The position numbers and the translations under genes are program-made. Positions 1 to 7,816 of a stretch of DNA of 15,976 nt are shown here, in pieces (the first letter of the stretch is position 1; every line of letters starts with the position of its first letter). This DNA is from an uncultured Eubacteriales bacterium (GTDB taxonomy: Bacteria; Bacillota; Clostridia; TANB77; CAG-508). The DNA is taken from the NCBI GenBank assembly GCA_902766085.1, contig CACXCH010000023.1, positions 1 through 15,976 on the forward strand, in the 5' to 3' direction. The notes under the pieces are model-generated. The model saw only the letters and a list, made by a program, of their open reading frames with translations. It did no database searches and was not told where the DNA came from.

Positions 1-56
1 AGCATTTTATAACTATATGCGTCTATGGAATAAGCAAGAAAGGAATAGGAGTTAAA

Positions 57-2840
57 ATGGCAAACAGCGAAATTGAAGATTCAGCAAAAAAGGCAATGGA
101 AAGATATAAGAACATTGACAGTTTTTCACCTATGATGAGGCACTATATCACAACAAAGGCAAAATATCCAGATTGTATATTGTGCTATAGACTAGGCGAC
201 TTTTTTGAAATGTTTTTTGAGGATGCAATAATATGCTCAAGAGAGTTAGAATTAACATTAACTGGAAAAGATTGTGGACAACAAGAAAGAGCCCCAATGT
301 GTGGAATACCACATCACGCAATTGACTCATACATATCAAAAATGGTTTCAAGAGGTTACAAAGTTGCAATTTGTGAGCAGCTTGAAGATCCAAGCAAAGC
401 TAAAGGAATCGTAAAAAGAGATGTAATCAAAGTTGTAACGCCGGGAACAAATGTTGAAGGAACACTTGCAGAGGAAAAGAAAAACAACTTTATTATGTCT
501 ATTTATAAAGAAGGTATGTATTTTGGACTAGCTGTTTGTGATATTTCAACAGGTGATTTTTATACTACAGAAATAAAAGAAGACAACAATTTTAATAAAC
601 TAATTGATGAAATATCAAGATTTACACCATCTGAAATTATTGTAAATTCTATGATGGCAAAAAGCGAAGATGAAATCAAAGAAATACAAGCTAGATTCAA
701 CACATATATTTCTGAAGAAAAAGACAAAGATGAAAATGATATACCAATTGAAACTCCTGATGATAGTAAAGTTGATAATGTAATGAATATCAACAAGGAT
801 GCTTTTGCGGTTGTTCAAAATAAAAGAAATTATTGGAATACTGATAATGAAGATAATTTCTCAAATAGCTCAAAAAAAATAAAACAAACATTTGAAATCT
901 TCGATAAAAATAACAACGTAGTTGATATTGACAAAAAAGAATTTGCAATCTGTGCAATAAATGGATTAATGAACTACATTGAAAAAACACAAAAACAAGT
1001 CCCAGAAAATTTAAACAGGATAATATTTTATGAAACTAAAAAATATATGTCTCTTGATATAAATGCTAGAAGGAACCTTGAAATTACAGAAAAAATGAGG
1101 GATAAATCCAAAAAGGGAACTTTGCTTTGGGTACTAGATAAAACTAAAACTGCAATGGGAGGAAGGCTTCTTATTAGATGGCTTAATGACCCACTTATTG
1201 ACAAAAACGATATACAAGATAGACTTGATGCTGTTGAAGAAATCAAAGATAATATGATTTTAAGAGACGAGATAATAGAAAATCTTAAGAATGTTTATGA
1301 TATGGAAAGACTAGCAGGAAGAATTTCTTATGGTTCTGCAAATGCAAGAGATTTAATATCTTTAAAGAACTCTATTTTTAAACTACCAGGAATGAAGAAA
1401 ACATTATCAACAACTCATTCTAAAATGTTAATGAATTTATATAATTCTTTGGATACATTAGATGATATTTATAAATTAATAGATGAATCAATAGTTGAAG
1501 ATCCACCAGCAACTATTAAAGAGGGAAATTTAATAAAACGAGGCTATAATCCTACAGTTGACCACTTAATTGAAATTACAGCAAATGGTAGGGATTGGAT
1601 ATCGAAACAGGAAGAAAAAGAGAGAGAAGCAACAGGGATTAAGAACTTAAAAATAGGATATAACAAGGTTTTTGGATATTATATAGAAATATCAAAATCA
1701 TTTGTAAAAATGGTTCCTACCAGATATATTAGAAAACAAACTCTAACAACAGGAGAAAGATTTATTACTGAAGAACTTAAAAATATGGAGAATGAGATTG
1801 TTGGTGCTCAAGAAAAAATTGTAAACCTTGAGTATGATATGTTTGTAAAAATCAGAGATAAAATCGAGGAAAATGCCAAAAGATTACAAATTGCTGCAAA
1901 TATAATTGCAAAAATTGATGTACTAACAAGTTTTGCAACTGTTGCAAATGATATGAATTATTGCAAACCTGAAGTTGATGACTCTGATATTATAGACATA
2001 AAAGATGGAAGACATCCAGTTGTTGAAAAAATACTATCATCAGGGGAATTTGTTCCAAATGATGCATACTTAAACTCTAGTAGTAATAGATTAAATATTA
2101 TAACAGGTCCTAATATGGCTGGTAAATCAACATATATGAGGCAAGTGGCATTAATCACTTTGATGGCACAAATTGGTAGTTTTGTACCAGCTACAAAGGC
2201 TCATATAGGAATAGTTGACAAAATCTTTACAAGGGTTGGTGCATCAGATGACTTAGCTATGGGAGAAAGCACTTTTATGGTTGAAATGATGGAAGTAGCA
2301 ACAATCCTAAAAAACGCAACTTCAAAAAGTTTAATAATACTTGATGAAATTGGTAGAGGAACATCAACTTATGATGGCTTATCAATTGCGTGGGCAGTTG
2401 CTGAAAAAGTTTCTGAAATTAAAGCAAAAACTTTATTTGCTACCCATTACCACGAGCTAACAGATCTTGAAAATAAGCTTGAAGGGACAAAAAACTACCA
2501 CATAGCTGTAAAAGAAAGAGGAGAGGACATTATCTTCCTAAGAAAAATCGTTGAAGGTGGAACAGATGAAAGCTATGGAGTTCACGTTGCAAGACTTGCA
2601 GGAGTACCTAGGGATGTAACTAAAAGAGCAAACGAAATTTTAAAAACTCTTGAGAGAAAAAATTTAATGAAAAATACTCATCAAACAAAAACTGAAAAGC
2701 TAGAAGAACAAGGGCAAATCAGTATGTACAATTACAAACTTGCTGAAATAGCTCACGAATTAGACAAAGTTGATGTAAATGCAACAACGCCAATCGAAGC
2801 ATTAAACATTTTAATAAAACTAAAAGAAGCTTCAGAATAA
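57..2840 (+). CDS. mutS: DNA mismatch repair protein MutS
   Basis: MutS binds base mismatches and small loops as a dimer and starts mismatch repair with MutL. The N-terminal mismatch-binding motif GDFFEMF (residues 47-53) supplies the Phe-x-Glu that contacts the mismatch. The C-terminal ABC-type ATPase has Walker A GPNMAGKS (684-691), Walker B ending at D763-E764, the signature around GRGTSTYDG, and the ATHYHEL motif. The C-terminus (TPIEALNILIKLK) is the usual family ending. At 927 residues it is longer than the usual 850-880. The excess is mainly a polar Asp/Asn/Lys-rich stretch at about residues 220-293 in the connector region. The ATG at 57 follows an AGGAATAGGAG ribosome site. The 56 bases upstream hold no recognisable gene end. 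In clostridia mutS often sits beside mutL and miaB, but neither is visible here. Identity is certain; the function of the insertion is unknown. Confidence 0.98.
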   Translation: MANSEIEDSAKKAMERYKNIDSFSPMMRHYITTKAKYPDCILCYRLGDFFEMFFEDAIICSRELELTLTGKDCGQQERAPMCGIPHHAIDSYISKMVSRGYKVAICEQLEDPSKAKGIVKRDVIKVVTPGTNVEGTLAEEKKNNFIMSIYKEGMYFGLAVCDISTGDFYTTEIKEDNNFNKLIDEISRFTPSEIIVNSMMAKSEDEIKEIQARFNTYISEEKDKDENDIPIETPDDSKVDNVMNINKDAFAVVQNKRNYWNTDNEDNFSNSSKKIKQTFEIFDKNNNVVDIDKKEFAICAINGLMNYIEKTQKQVPENLNRIIFYETKKYMSLDINARRNLEITEKMRDKSKKGTLLWVLDKTKTAMGGRLLIRWLNDPLIDKNDIQDRLDAVEEIKDNMILRDEIIENLKNVYDMERLAGRISYGSANARDLISLKNSIFKLPGMKKTLSTTHSKMLMNLYNSLDTLDDIYKLIDESIVEDPPATIKEGNLIKRGYNPTVDHLIEITANGRDWISKQEEKEREATGIKNLKIGYNKVFGYYIEISKSFVKMVPTRYIRKQTLTTGERFITEELKNMENEIVGAQEKIVNLEYDMFVKIRDKIEENAKRLQIAANIIAKIDVLTSFATVANDMNYCKPEVDDSDIIDIKDGRHPVVEKILSSGEFVPNDAYLNSSSNRLNIITGPNMAGKSTYMRQVALITLMAQIGSFVPATKAHIGIVDKIFTRVGASDDLAMGESTFMVEMMEVATILKNATSKSLIILDEIGRGTSTYDGLSIAWAVAEKVSEIKAKTLFATHYHELTDLENKLEGTKNYHIAVKERGEDIIFLRKIVEGGTDESYGVHVARLAGVPRDVTKRANEILKTLERKNLMKNTHQTKTEKLEEQGQISMYNYKLAEIAHELDKVDVNATTPIEALNILIKLKEASE

Positions 2841-2853
2841 ATTTATTTCAATT

Positions 2854-2880
2854 AAAAATGTTATAATATATAATATTTTT
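2854..2880 (+). terminator. possible AT-only hairpin terminator after mutS
   Basis: Fourteen bases after the mutS stop, a 12-bp inverted repeat (arms 2854-2865 and 2869-2880, one G-T pair, 3-base loop) ends in five Ts. It contains no G-C pairs, so it would be weak as an intrinsic terminator. In so AT-rich a sequence it could be chance. Confidence 0.3.
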
Positions 2881-2894
2881 AAATAAAAACATGT

Positions 2895-2984
2895 AAATGT
2901 TCAAATAAAAATATAAAAATATATAAATGTTAAAATAAAAATATAAAATATGTATAATGCTTCAATAAAATATGTATTATATTT
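2895..2984. repeat. degenerate 30-bp tandem repeat, 3 copies
   Basis: Three imperfect copies with a 30-bp period start at 2895, 2925 and 2955. Each begins with an AATGTT/AATGCT core followed by an A-rich tract (AAATAAAAATATAAAA or close). The array fills most of the 195-bp gap between mutS and the kinase gene, which otherwise holds only the upstream AT hairpin and no clear promoter. The third copy (GCTTCAATAAA) resembles the last codons and stop of mutS (GCTTCAGAATAAA at 2829). The array may therefore descend from the mutS 3' end, but low complexity makes this uncertain. Confidence 0.6.
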
Positions 2985-3035
2985 AATAATTTTTGCTTTA
3001 TTAAAATATTATACTTTATATAGAGAGGATAAAAT

Positions 3036-4685
3036 ATGAAAATAATATACGATGGACACGAAGTTGGTCTAACAAAAACAATTACAAAGGTAATTGATAT
3101 TCTAGGAGAGGAAAGTATTAGAACATCGCCAAATCACATTATTGCTTGCAAATGCAATAATTCTGTAAAACCTCTTGATTATGACATAAAGGATGGAGAT
3201 ACAGTAGAATTAATTGACTTAAGTATGGATGATGGAATAAGAGTTTACATAAGAGGAGCTCTATTTATAATGGGTCAAGCCTTTAGTGAACTTTATTCAG
3301 ATTTAGATATTTTTGTAGACTTTCAGCTTTCAAATGCAATGTTCTGTGAAATAAAAAATGCAGAAGTTACAGATGAAATAATTAATAATGTAAAGAAAAG
3401 AATGCAAGAGATAATTGATAAGGACTTGCCAATTAAAAAAATTGTAATGTCAAAAGATGAAGCGAGAGAATTTTACAAAAATCATAAATCACAAAATGGC
3501 AGTTTACAACTTGAAAATGATGATAAATCAGAAGTTTGCATTTATTCTTGCAATGATTATTACAACTATTTTTATGGTGTAATGCCTTTAAGTACAGGTT
3601 ACATAAATATCTTTGACTTGCAAAAATATAAAAATGGTTTTATTGTTAGATATCCTAATAAATCAAACCCAAAAGAACTAGGCGAGTTTAAAGAAAGTAA
3701 AAAGTTTTTAGCAAAGCTTCAAGAATATGACCAAATTTATAAATTAATGAAAGTTAGCACAATTCAAGAATTAAATAATGAAGTTAGAAATGGTAGATCA
3801 AAAGAATTAATACTAACGTGTGAAGCATTACAGGAAAAGAAAATTGCAGAACTTGCAGAAAAAATTGCAAGTCAAAATGGTGTAAAAATGGTTTTAATAG
3901 CAGGACCATCATCATCAAGCAAAACAACTTTTGCCAAAAAGCTAGGACTTCAATTAAAAATAAAGGGCTTAAGACCTGTAACAATTGGAACAGATGATTA
4001 CTTTGTAGAAAGAGATCAAACTCCAAGAGATGAAAATGGAGAATATGATTTTGAAACAATTGATGCTCTTGACCTAGATTTATTTAATGACCATTTAACA
4101 AGACTAATAAATGGTGAAACAGTAAATATTCCAACATTTGATTTTAAAACTGGAACAAAGCATTACTATGATGATAAAAAGCTACATCTAGAAAATGACC
4201 AAATATTAATTATAGAGGGAATACATTGCTTAAATGATAAACTAACAGCTAAAATTCCAAAAGAAAACAAATTCAAGATATATATTAGTGACCTTACAGT
4301 TTTAAATATTGATAATTTCAACAGAATATCAACAACAGATACTAGATTAATAAGAAGAATTGTCAGAGACTACAATTTTAGAGGATATTCAGCAAAAGAA
4401 ACAATTAGCAGATGGCCTTCAGTAAATAGAGGAGAAAATAAAAATATTTTTCCATATCAAGAAGAAGCCGATGCAATGTTCAATAGCTCAATGGTATATG
4501 AACTAGGTGTGCTTGCTAAATATGCCAAAAAGCTATTAAGAGAAATAAAAAATGATGAACCTGAATATTCAGAAGCAAGAAGAATAATAACATTCCTAGA
4601 GTATTTTGAAGAAATAGATGAAACTCCAATACCAAACAACTCTTTACTTAGAGAATTTATAGGTGGAAGTGTATTTGATTATTAA
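3036..4685 (+). CDS. TGS-domain nucleoside (uridine) kinase-like protein
   Basis: This is a cytoplasmic P-loop protein of the uridine kinase/phosphoribulokinase superfamily with an N-terminal TGS domain (about residues 1-60), followed by a threonyl-tRNA-synthetase-like second domain. This fused architecture is a known Firmicute 'nucleoside kinase' family of about 550 residues, and the length here (549) fits. The kinase part carries a P-loop at 290-297 (GPSSSSKT), then TIGTDDYFVERDQTPRDENG, which resembles the uridine-kinase substrate region, a hydrophobic strand ending in EGIHCLND, and RLIRRIVRDYNFRG. The P-loop has Ser where a classical GK[ST] motif has Gly. The ATG at 3036 follows GAGAGGAT. 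A small zinc protein follows after only 17 bases, so the two are probably cotranscribed. The true substrate is not established for the family; phosphorylation of a nucleoside is inferred from homology. Confidence 0.88.
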   Translation: MKIIYDGHEVGLTKTITKVIDILGEESIRTSPNHIIACKCNNSVKPLDYDIKDGDTVELIDLSMDDGIRVYIRGALFIMGQAFSELYSDLDIFVDFQLSNAMFCEIKNAEVTDEIINNVKKRMQEIIDKDLPIKKIVMSKDEAREFYKNHKSQNGSLQLENDDKSEVCIYSCNDYYNYFYGVMPLSTGYINIFDLQKYKNGFIVRYPNKSNPKELGEFKESKKFLAKLQEYDQIYKLMKVSTIQELNNEVRNGRSKELILTCEALQEKKIAELAEKIASQNGVKMVLIAGPSSSSKTTFAKKLGLQLKIKGLRPVTIGTDDYFVERDQTPRDENGEYDFETIDALDLDLFNDHLTRLINGETVNIPTFDFKTGTKHYYDDKKLHLENDQILIIEGIHCLNDKLTAKIPKENKFKIYISDLTVLNIDNFNRISTTDTRLIRRIVRDYNFRGYSAKETISRWPSVNRGENKNIFPYQEEADAMFNSSMVYELGVLAKYAKKLLREIKNDEPEYSEARRIITFLEYFEEIDETPIPNNSLLREFIGGSVFDY

Positions 4686-4702
4686 ATTTAGAAGGAATAA
4701 AT

Positions 4703-5020
4703 ATGAAAAATTTTACAAAGAATGATGAGGGATTTATTTGCAAAAATTGTGGAAGAAAAGTGGAAAAACTTGGATACACATCACGTGATCATTGCCCTTA
4801 TTGCTTGTGCTCAATACATATTGATAATAACCCAGGTGATAGGGCAAATGATTGCAAGGGAATATTAAGACCAGAATATGTTGAGCTTGACTCAAAAAAA
4901 GGCTATGTAATTGTATATAAATGTGAAAAATGTGGAGGAATCAAGAGAAACAAAGCTGCCGAAGATGATGACATTGACTTGTTAATTTCACTTACTAATG
5001 CTGAAACAAATAAAATTTAA
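4703..5020 (+). CDS. RNHCP-domain zinc-ribbon protein
   Basis: This 105-residue soluble protein has three CxxC pairs: C13/C16, C31/C34 and C74/C77, plus C36 and C51. The second pair sits in SRDHCPYC, which matches the R-N/D-H-C-P motif that names the RNHCP family (Pfam RNHCP). A zinc-binding fold, possibly for nucleic acid, is expected, but the biochemical role of the family is unknown. The ATG at 4703 follows AGAAGGAATAAAT, and the gene lies 17 bases after the nucleoside kinase, implying one transcript. The last residues are acidic and then polar, with no membrane segment. Confidence 0.85.
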   Translation: MKNFTKNDEGFICKNCGRKVEKLGYTSRDHCPYCLCSIHIDNNPGDRANDCKGILRPEYVELDSKKGYVIVYKCEKCGGIKRNKAAEDDDIDLLISLTNAETNKI

Positions 5021-5157
5021 TTGCTTATAAACTGATTATTTTGATATGCATTCCAACAGATAAAATGATTATTTATAAAGTAAAATGGATTGTATTGGCT
5101 TCATTAACTAACTAATATTTGTATATTAAATTTGACCGGCTAGAAAGGATTTATAAA

Positions 5158-6204
5158 ATGGAAGAATTTCAAGATGAAAAAATTAAAATTGAAGATTTAA
5201 AACCTGACAAAAGCAAAAGAATTTTGACAGGTATTAGACCAACTGGACATTTACATATTGGTCATTACTTTGGAGCTGCAAAATCATGGGTTGAATTACA
5301 AGACAAATTTGATACTTTTATTGAAATTGCTGATGTACAAGCTCTAACAGACAATTTTAATAATCCTCAAAAAGTTAAAGACAATACTTTACAAATTGTA
5401 ATGGACTTACTTGCACTTGGAATTGATCCAAATAAATGTACAGTATATTTACAATCTATGATTCCTGAAATTGCCGAACTTACTGTATATTATTCTAATT
5501 TGGTTACAATTTCAAGACTTCAGAGAAATCCAACTGTAAAAACAGAAATTGCACAGAAAAGGGAATTATTTGGAGATAGTGTTACTTATGGATTTTTAGG
5601 ATATCCTGTTAGCCAAGCAGCAGATATTACAGCTTTTGATGCTACATACATTCCTGCTGGAGAAGACCAGCTTCCATTAATTGAACAATGCAGAGAAATT
5701 GTGAGAAAATTTAATTCAATTTATGGAGAAACTTTAAGAGAACCTGTTGAAGTAATAAGCAATTCTCCTAGAATAAAAGGCCTTGACGGAAATGAAAAGA
5801 TGGGAAAATCTCTTGGAAATGCGTTATACTTATCTGATGATTATGATACAATAAAGAGAAAGGTTATGGGAGCATTAACAGATCCCTCAAGAATTAAGAA
5901 AGATGATAAGGGGCACCCTGATGTCTGCATGGTTTACTACTACCACAAATTATTTAGTACAATTAATGAAATCAAAGATGTACGAAGTGAATGTGAAAAT
6001 GGTACAAGAGGATGTGTAGACTGCAAAAAACAATTAATAGAAAACATTAATGCAAAATTAGAACCTATTAGAGATAAAAGACATTATTATGAAGAACATC
6101 CAGATGAGGTAAAAGATATTTTAATGGCTGGAACAGCTAAGGCAAAAAGAGAAGCGGAAAAAACAATGGAAAAAGTAAAAAAAGCAATGATGTTAGACTA
6201 TTAA
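5158..6204 (+). CDS. trpS: tryptophanyl-tRNA synthetase
   Basis: A class I aminoacyl-tRNA synthetase that charges tRNA-Trp in the cytoplasm. The HIGH motif is at residues 33-36 (HLHIGHYFGA) and the KMSKS-equivalent is KMGKS at 214-218. The sequence around PAGEDQ and TDPSR is typical of TrpS. The protein is 348 residues, the normal size. An upstream in-frame TTG at 5119 was rejected because AGAAAGGA at 5149-5156 is the ribosome site for the ATG at 5158. A C-x-GxRGCVDC cysteine cluster near residue 281 may bind metal, as in some TrpS proteins. No T-box leader (specifier stem plus the GGTGG anti-terminator bulge) is visible in the 137-bp upstream gap. The final codons, for KKAMMLDY, are the first unit of a 34-bp tandem array that continues downstream. 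Confidence 0.98.
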   Translation: MEEFQDEKIKIEDLKPDKSKRILTGIRPTGHLHIGHYFGAAKSWVELQDKFDTFIEIADVQALTDNFNNPQKVKDNTLQIVMDLLALGIDPNKCTVYLQSMIPEIAELTVYYSNLVTISRLQRNPTVKTEIAQKRELFGDSVTYGFLGYPVSQAADITAFDATYIPAGEDQLPLIEQCREIVRKFNSIYGETLREPVEVISNSPRIKGLDGNEKMGKSLGNALYLSDDYDTIKRKVMGALTDPSRIKKDDKGHPDVCMVYYYHKLFSTINEIKDVRSECENGTRGCVDCKKQLIENINAKLEPIRDKRHYYEEHPDEVKDILMAGTAKAKREAEKTMEKVKKAMMLDY

Positions 6205-6310
6205 AGAAATAAAAAGAGAAATGATGCTAGACTATTAAAGAAGTAAAAAGAGCAACGATGCTAGACTATTAAAGAAGTAAAAAGAGCAATAATGCTAGAT
6301 TATTAAAGAA
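6175..6310. repeat. 34-bp tandem array, 4 copies, made from the trpS 3' end
   Basis: Four consecutive 34-bp units lie at 6175-6208, 6209-6242, 6243-6276 and 6277-6310. The first is the last ten codons of trpS with its stop; the next three follow it directly with a few substitutions each. The shared core is ATG-(T/C)TAGA(C/T)TATTAAAGAA. Because 34 is not a multiple of three, the copied TAA stops at 6202, 6236, 6270 and 6304 fall in all three frames. The array ends where the sequence diverges after AAAGAA at about 6310. Confidence 0.95.
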
Positions 6311-6314
6311 AATT

Positions 6315-6346
6315 TAGAACGTGCAATTACTTAATAGTACGTTTTA
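6315..6346 (+). terminator. possible stem-loop between the trpS array and obgE
   Basis: Arms TAGAACGTGC (6315-6324) and GTACGTTTTA (6337-6346) pair over 10 positions, with two G-T pairs and a 12-base loop. The Ts are partly inside the stem and the tail (CTTTAAAA) is short on T. It may be a weak terminator for trpS or simply an RNA hairpin ahead of obgE. Confidence 0.35.
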
Positions 6347-6390
6347 CTTTAAAATATAAATCATGCAATATTAGATAGAAAGGAGCTCAG

Positions 6391-7674
6391 ATGTTTACTG
6401 ACTATGTAAAAATCTACGTTTCGGCTGGAAAAGGCGGAAATGGAGCAATATCATTTAGACACGAAAAATATGTTGCTGCAGGTGGACCTGATGGCGGAGA
6501 TGGTGGAAAAGGCGGAGATGTTTATTTTAAAGTAGACAAAGATGCCAATACATTAATTGAATTTAGATACAAAAAAAAGTTTAAAGCTCAAAATGGTGAA
6601 AATGGACAAGGTGCTAGAAAATATGGAAAAAGTGGAGAGGACTTAATTATAAAAGTGCCAATTGGAACAGTAATTAAAGATGCTTCAACAAATGAAATTT
6701 TGGCGGATTTGTCTAAAAACGACGAAGAAGCCTTAATACTAAAAGGCGGTAGAGGAGGACTTGGAAATTCACACTTTGCAACAGCAACAAGACAAGCTCC
6801 TAGATTTGCTCAAGACGGTGAACCAGGAGAAGAAAAAGAATTAATTCTTGAATTAAAACTATTGGCAGATGTTGGATTAGTAGGATTTCCAAATGTAGGA
6901 AAATCAACTTTTCTTTCAGTGGTCACATCAGCTTCGCCTAAAATTGCTAATTATCATTTTACAACAATTAATCCTAACTTAGGAGTCGTAAAATCTAAAT
7001 ATGGTGATAGCTTTGTAATTGCTGATATACCAGGAATTATTGAAGGAGCAAGTGAAGGAGCAGGACTCGGATTACAATTTTTGAGACATATAGAAAGAAC
7101 AAGATTGCTTTTACATTTTATAGATGTTTCGGGTAGCGAAGGTAGAAATCCAGTAGATGATTACAACAAAATAAATGAAGAACTTAAAAAATATAGTGAA
7201 AAATTGGCAAAACGTAAACAAATTATTGTGGCAAGCAAATCAGATTTAGTACAAGAAAATGATGAAAACTTTATAAACCTAAAAAAAATTGCTGACAAAA
7301 ATAACCAACCAATATTTAAAATATCTTCAATAACAGGAGAAGGAATTGAAGAACTAATGAACTTTGTTTCAAAAACACTTAAGACTTTACCAAAAGAAAA
7401 CCTAGTAGACATTACAAATGAACACGAAAAAGTCTATAAACTAGAAGAAAAAGATGAAGGATATACAATTACCAAACAAAACAAAATATTTGTTGTTGAG
7501 GGGGAAGAAGTTAACAGAATACTTAGAAAAGTAAACATAACTGATAATGAATCTCTATACTATTTGCACAAAAAACTTGATGAAATAGGCTTAAACCAAG
7601 AACTAAAAAAACGAGGAATAAAAGATGGAGACACAGTAAAAATTGGAAGCTATGAAATGGTTTGGGAAGACTAA
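6391..7674 (+). CDS. obgE: Obg family GTPase (ribosome assembly)
   Basis: A GTPase that associates with the 50S ribosomal subunit and is linked to ribosome maturation and growth control. The N-terminal glycine-rich Obg domain spans about 1-157 (AGKGGNG, GGPDGGDGGKGGDV). The G domain has G1 GFPNVGKS (165-172), G3 DIPGIIEGA (from 212), G4 as SKSD (282-285) instead of the standard NKxD, and G5 SSITGEG (from 312). A C-terminal OCT domain (about 345-427) ends in the family-typical VWED. The full length of 427 residues is normal. The ATG at 6391 follows AAAGGAG. obg is usually found after rplU-rpmA; here it follows trpS, so the usual ribosomal-protein context is absent. Confidence 0.97.
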   Translation: MFTDYVKIYVSAGKGGNGAISFRHEKYVAAGGPDGGDGGKGGDVYFKVDKDANTLIEFRYKKKFKAQNGENGQGARKYGKSGEDLIIKVPIGTVIKDASTNEILADLSKNDEEALILKGGRGGLGNSHFATATRQAPRFAQDGEPGEEKELILELKLLADVGLVGFPNVGKSTFLSVVTSASPKIANYHFTTINPNLGVVKSKYGDSFVIADIPGIIEGASEGAGLGLQFLRHIERTRLLLHFIDVSGSEGRNPVDDYNKINEELKKYSEKLAKRKQIIVASKSDLVQENDENFINLKKIADKNNQPIFKISSITGEGIEELMNFVSKTLKTLPKENLVDITNEHEKVYKLEEKDEGYTITKQNKIFVVEGEEVNRILRKVNITDNESLYYLHKKLDEIGLNQELKKRGIKDGDTVKIGSYEMVWED

Positions 7675-7810
7675 AATAGTATTGAATTTAATATAAAAAT
7701 GTGAGAAAATAATAGTATTGAAATAAATGCAAAAATATGAGAAGATATATTTGTGCTAAAAACATAAGAGAACATAATAAACTTAATATAAGCGTAAAAA
7801 CATAGGAAAT
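7675..7810. repeat. imperfect tandem repeat of about 36 bp, 4 units, in the obgE-acyltransferase gap
   Basis: Units start at 7675, 7711, 7747 and 7776 (36, 36, 29 and 35 bp). The first two share AATAGTATTGAA and then AAAAAT(G/A)TGAGAA. The later two are more diverged but keep an AAAAACATA(A/G)GA core. The last unit carries the AGGAAA ribosome site of the next gene. The array occupies essentially the whole 142-bp gap, and no separate promoter or terminator is apparent. Confidence 0.75.
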
Positions 7811-7816
7811 TTAATA

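Noticed and set aside
1..56. End of an upstream gene before mutS (an open frame ends in TAA at 53-55).
   Set aside because: The 17 visible codons do not resemble any protein end I recognise, and they overlap the mutS ribosome site, so there is no support.
2993..3021. Promoter TTGCTT-N17-TTATAT ahead of the nucleoside kinase.
   Set aside because: A start about 7 bases after this -10 would fall inside the ribosome site of the gene. In such AT-rich sequence these hexamers are common.
5021..5157. Possible T-box or other leader before trpS, and a faint 48-50 bp repetition of the end of the zinc-protein gene (AACA(A/G)ATAAAAT at 5005 and 5055).
   Set aside because: No T-box specifier stem or conserved anti-terminator bulge is visible, and the repetition is too short and A-rich to distinguish from chance. 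No convincing promoter was found either.
6202..6310. CRISPR array in the trpS downstream repeats.
   Set aside because: The units are contiguous with no variable spacers, and the first unit is trpS coding sequence.
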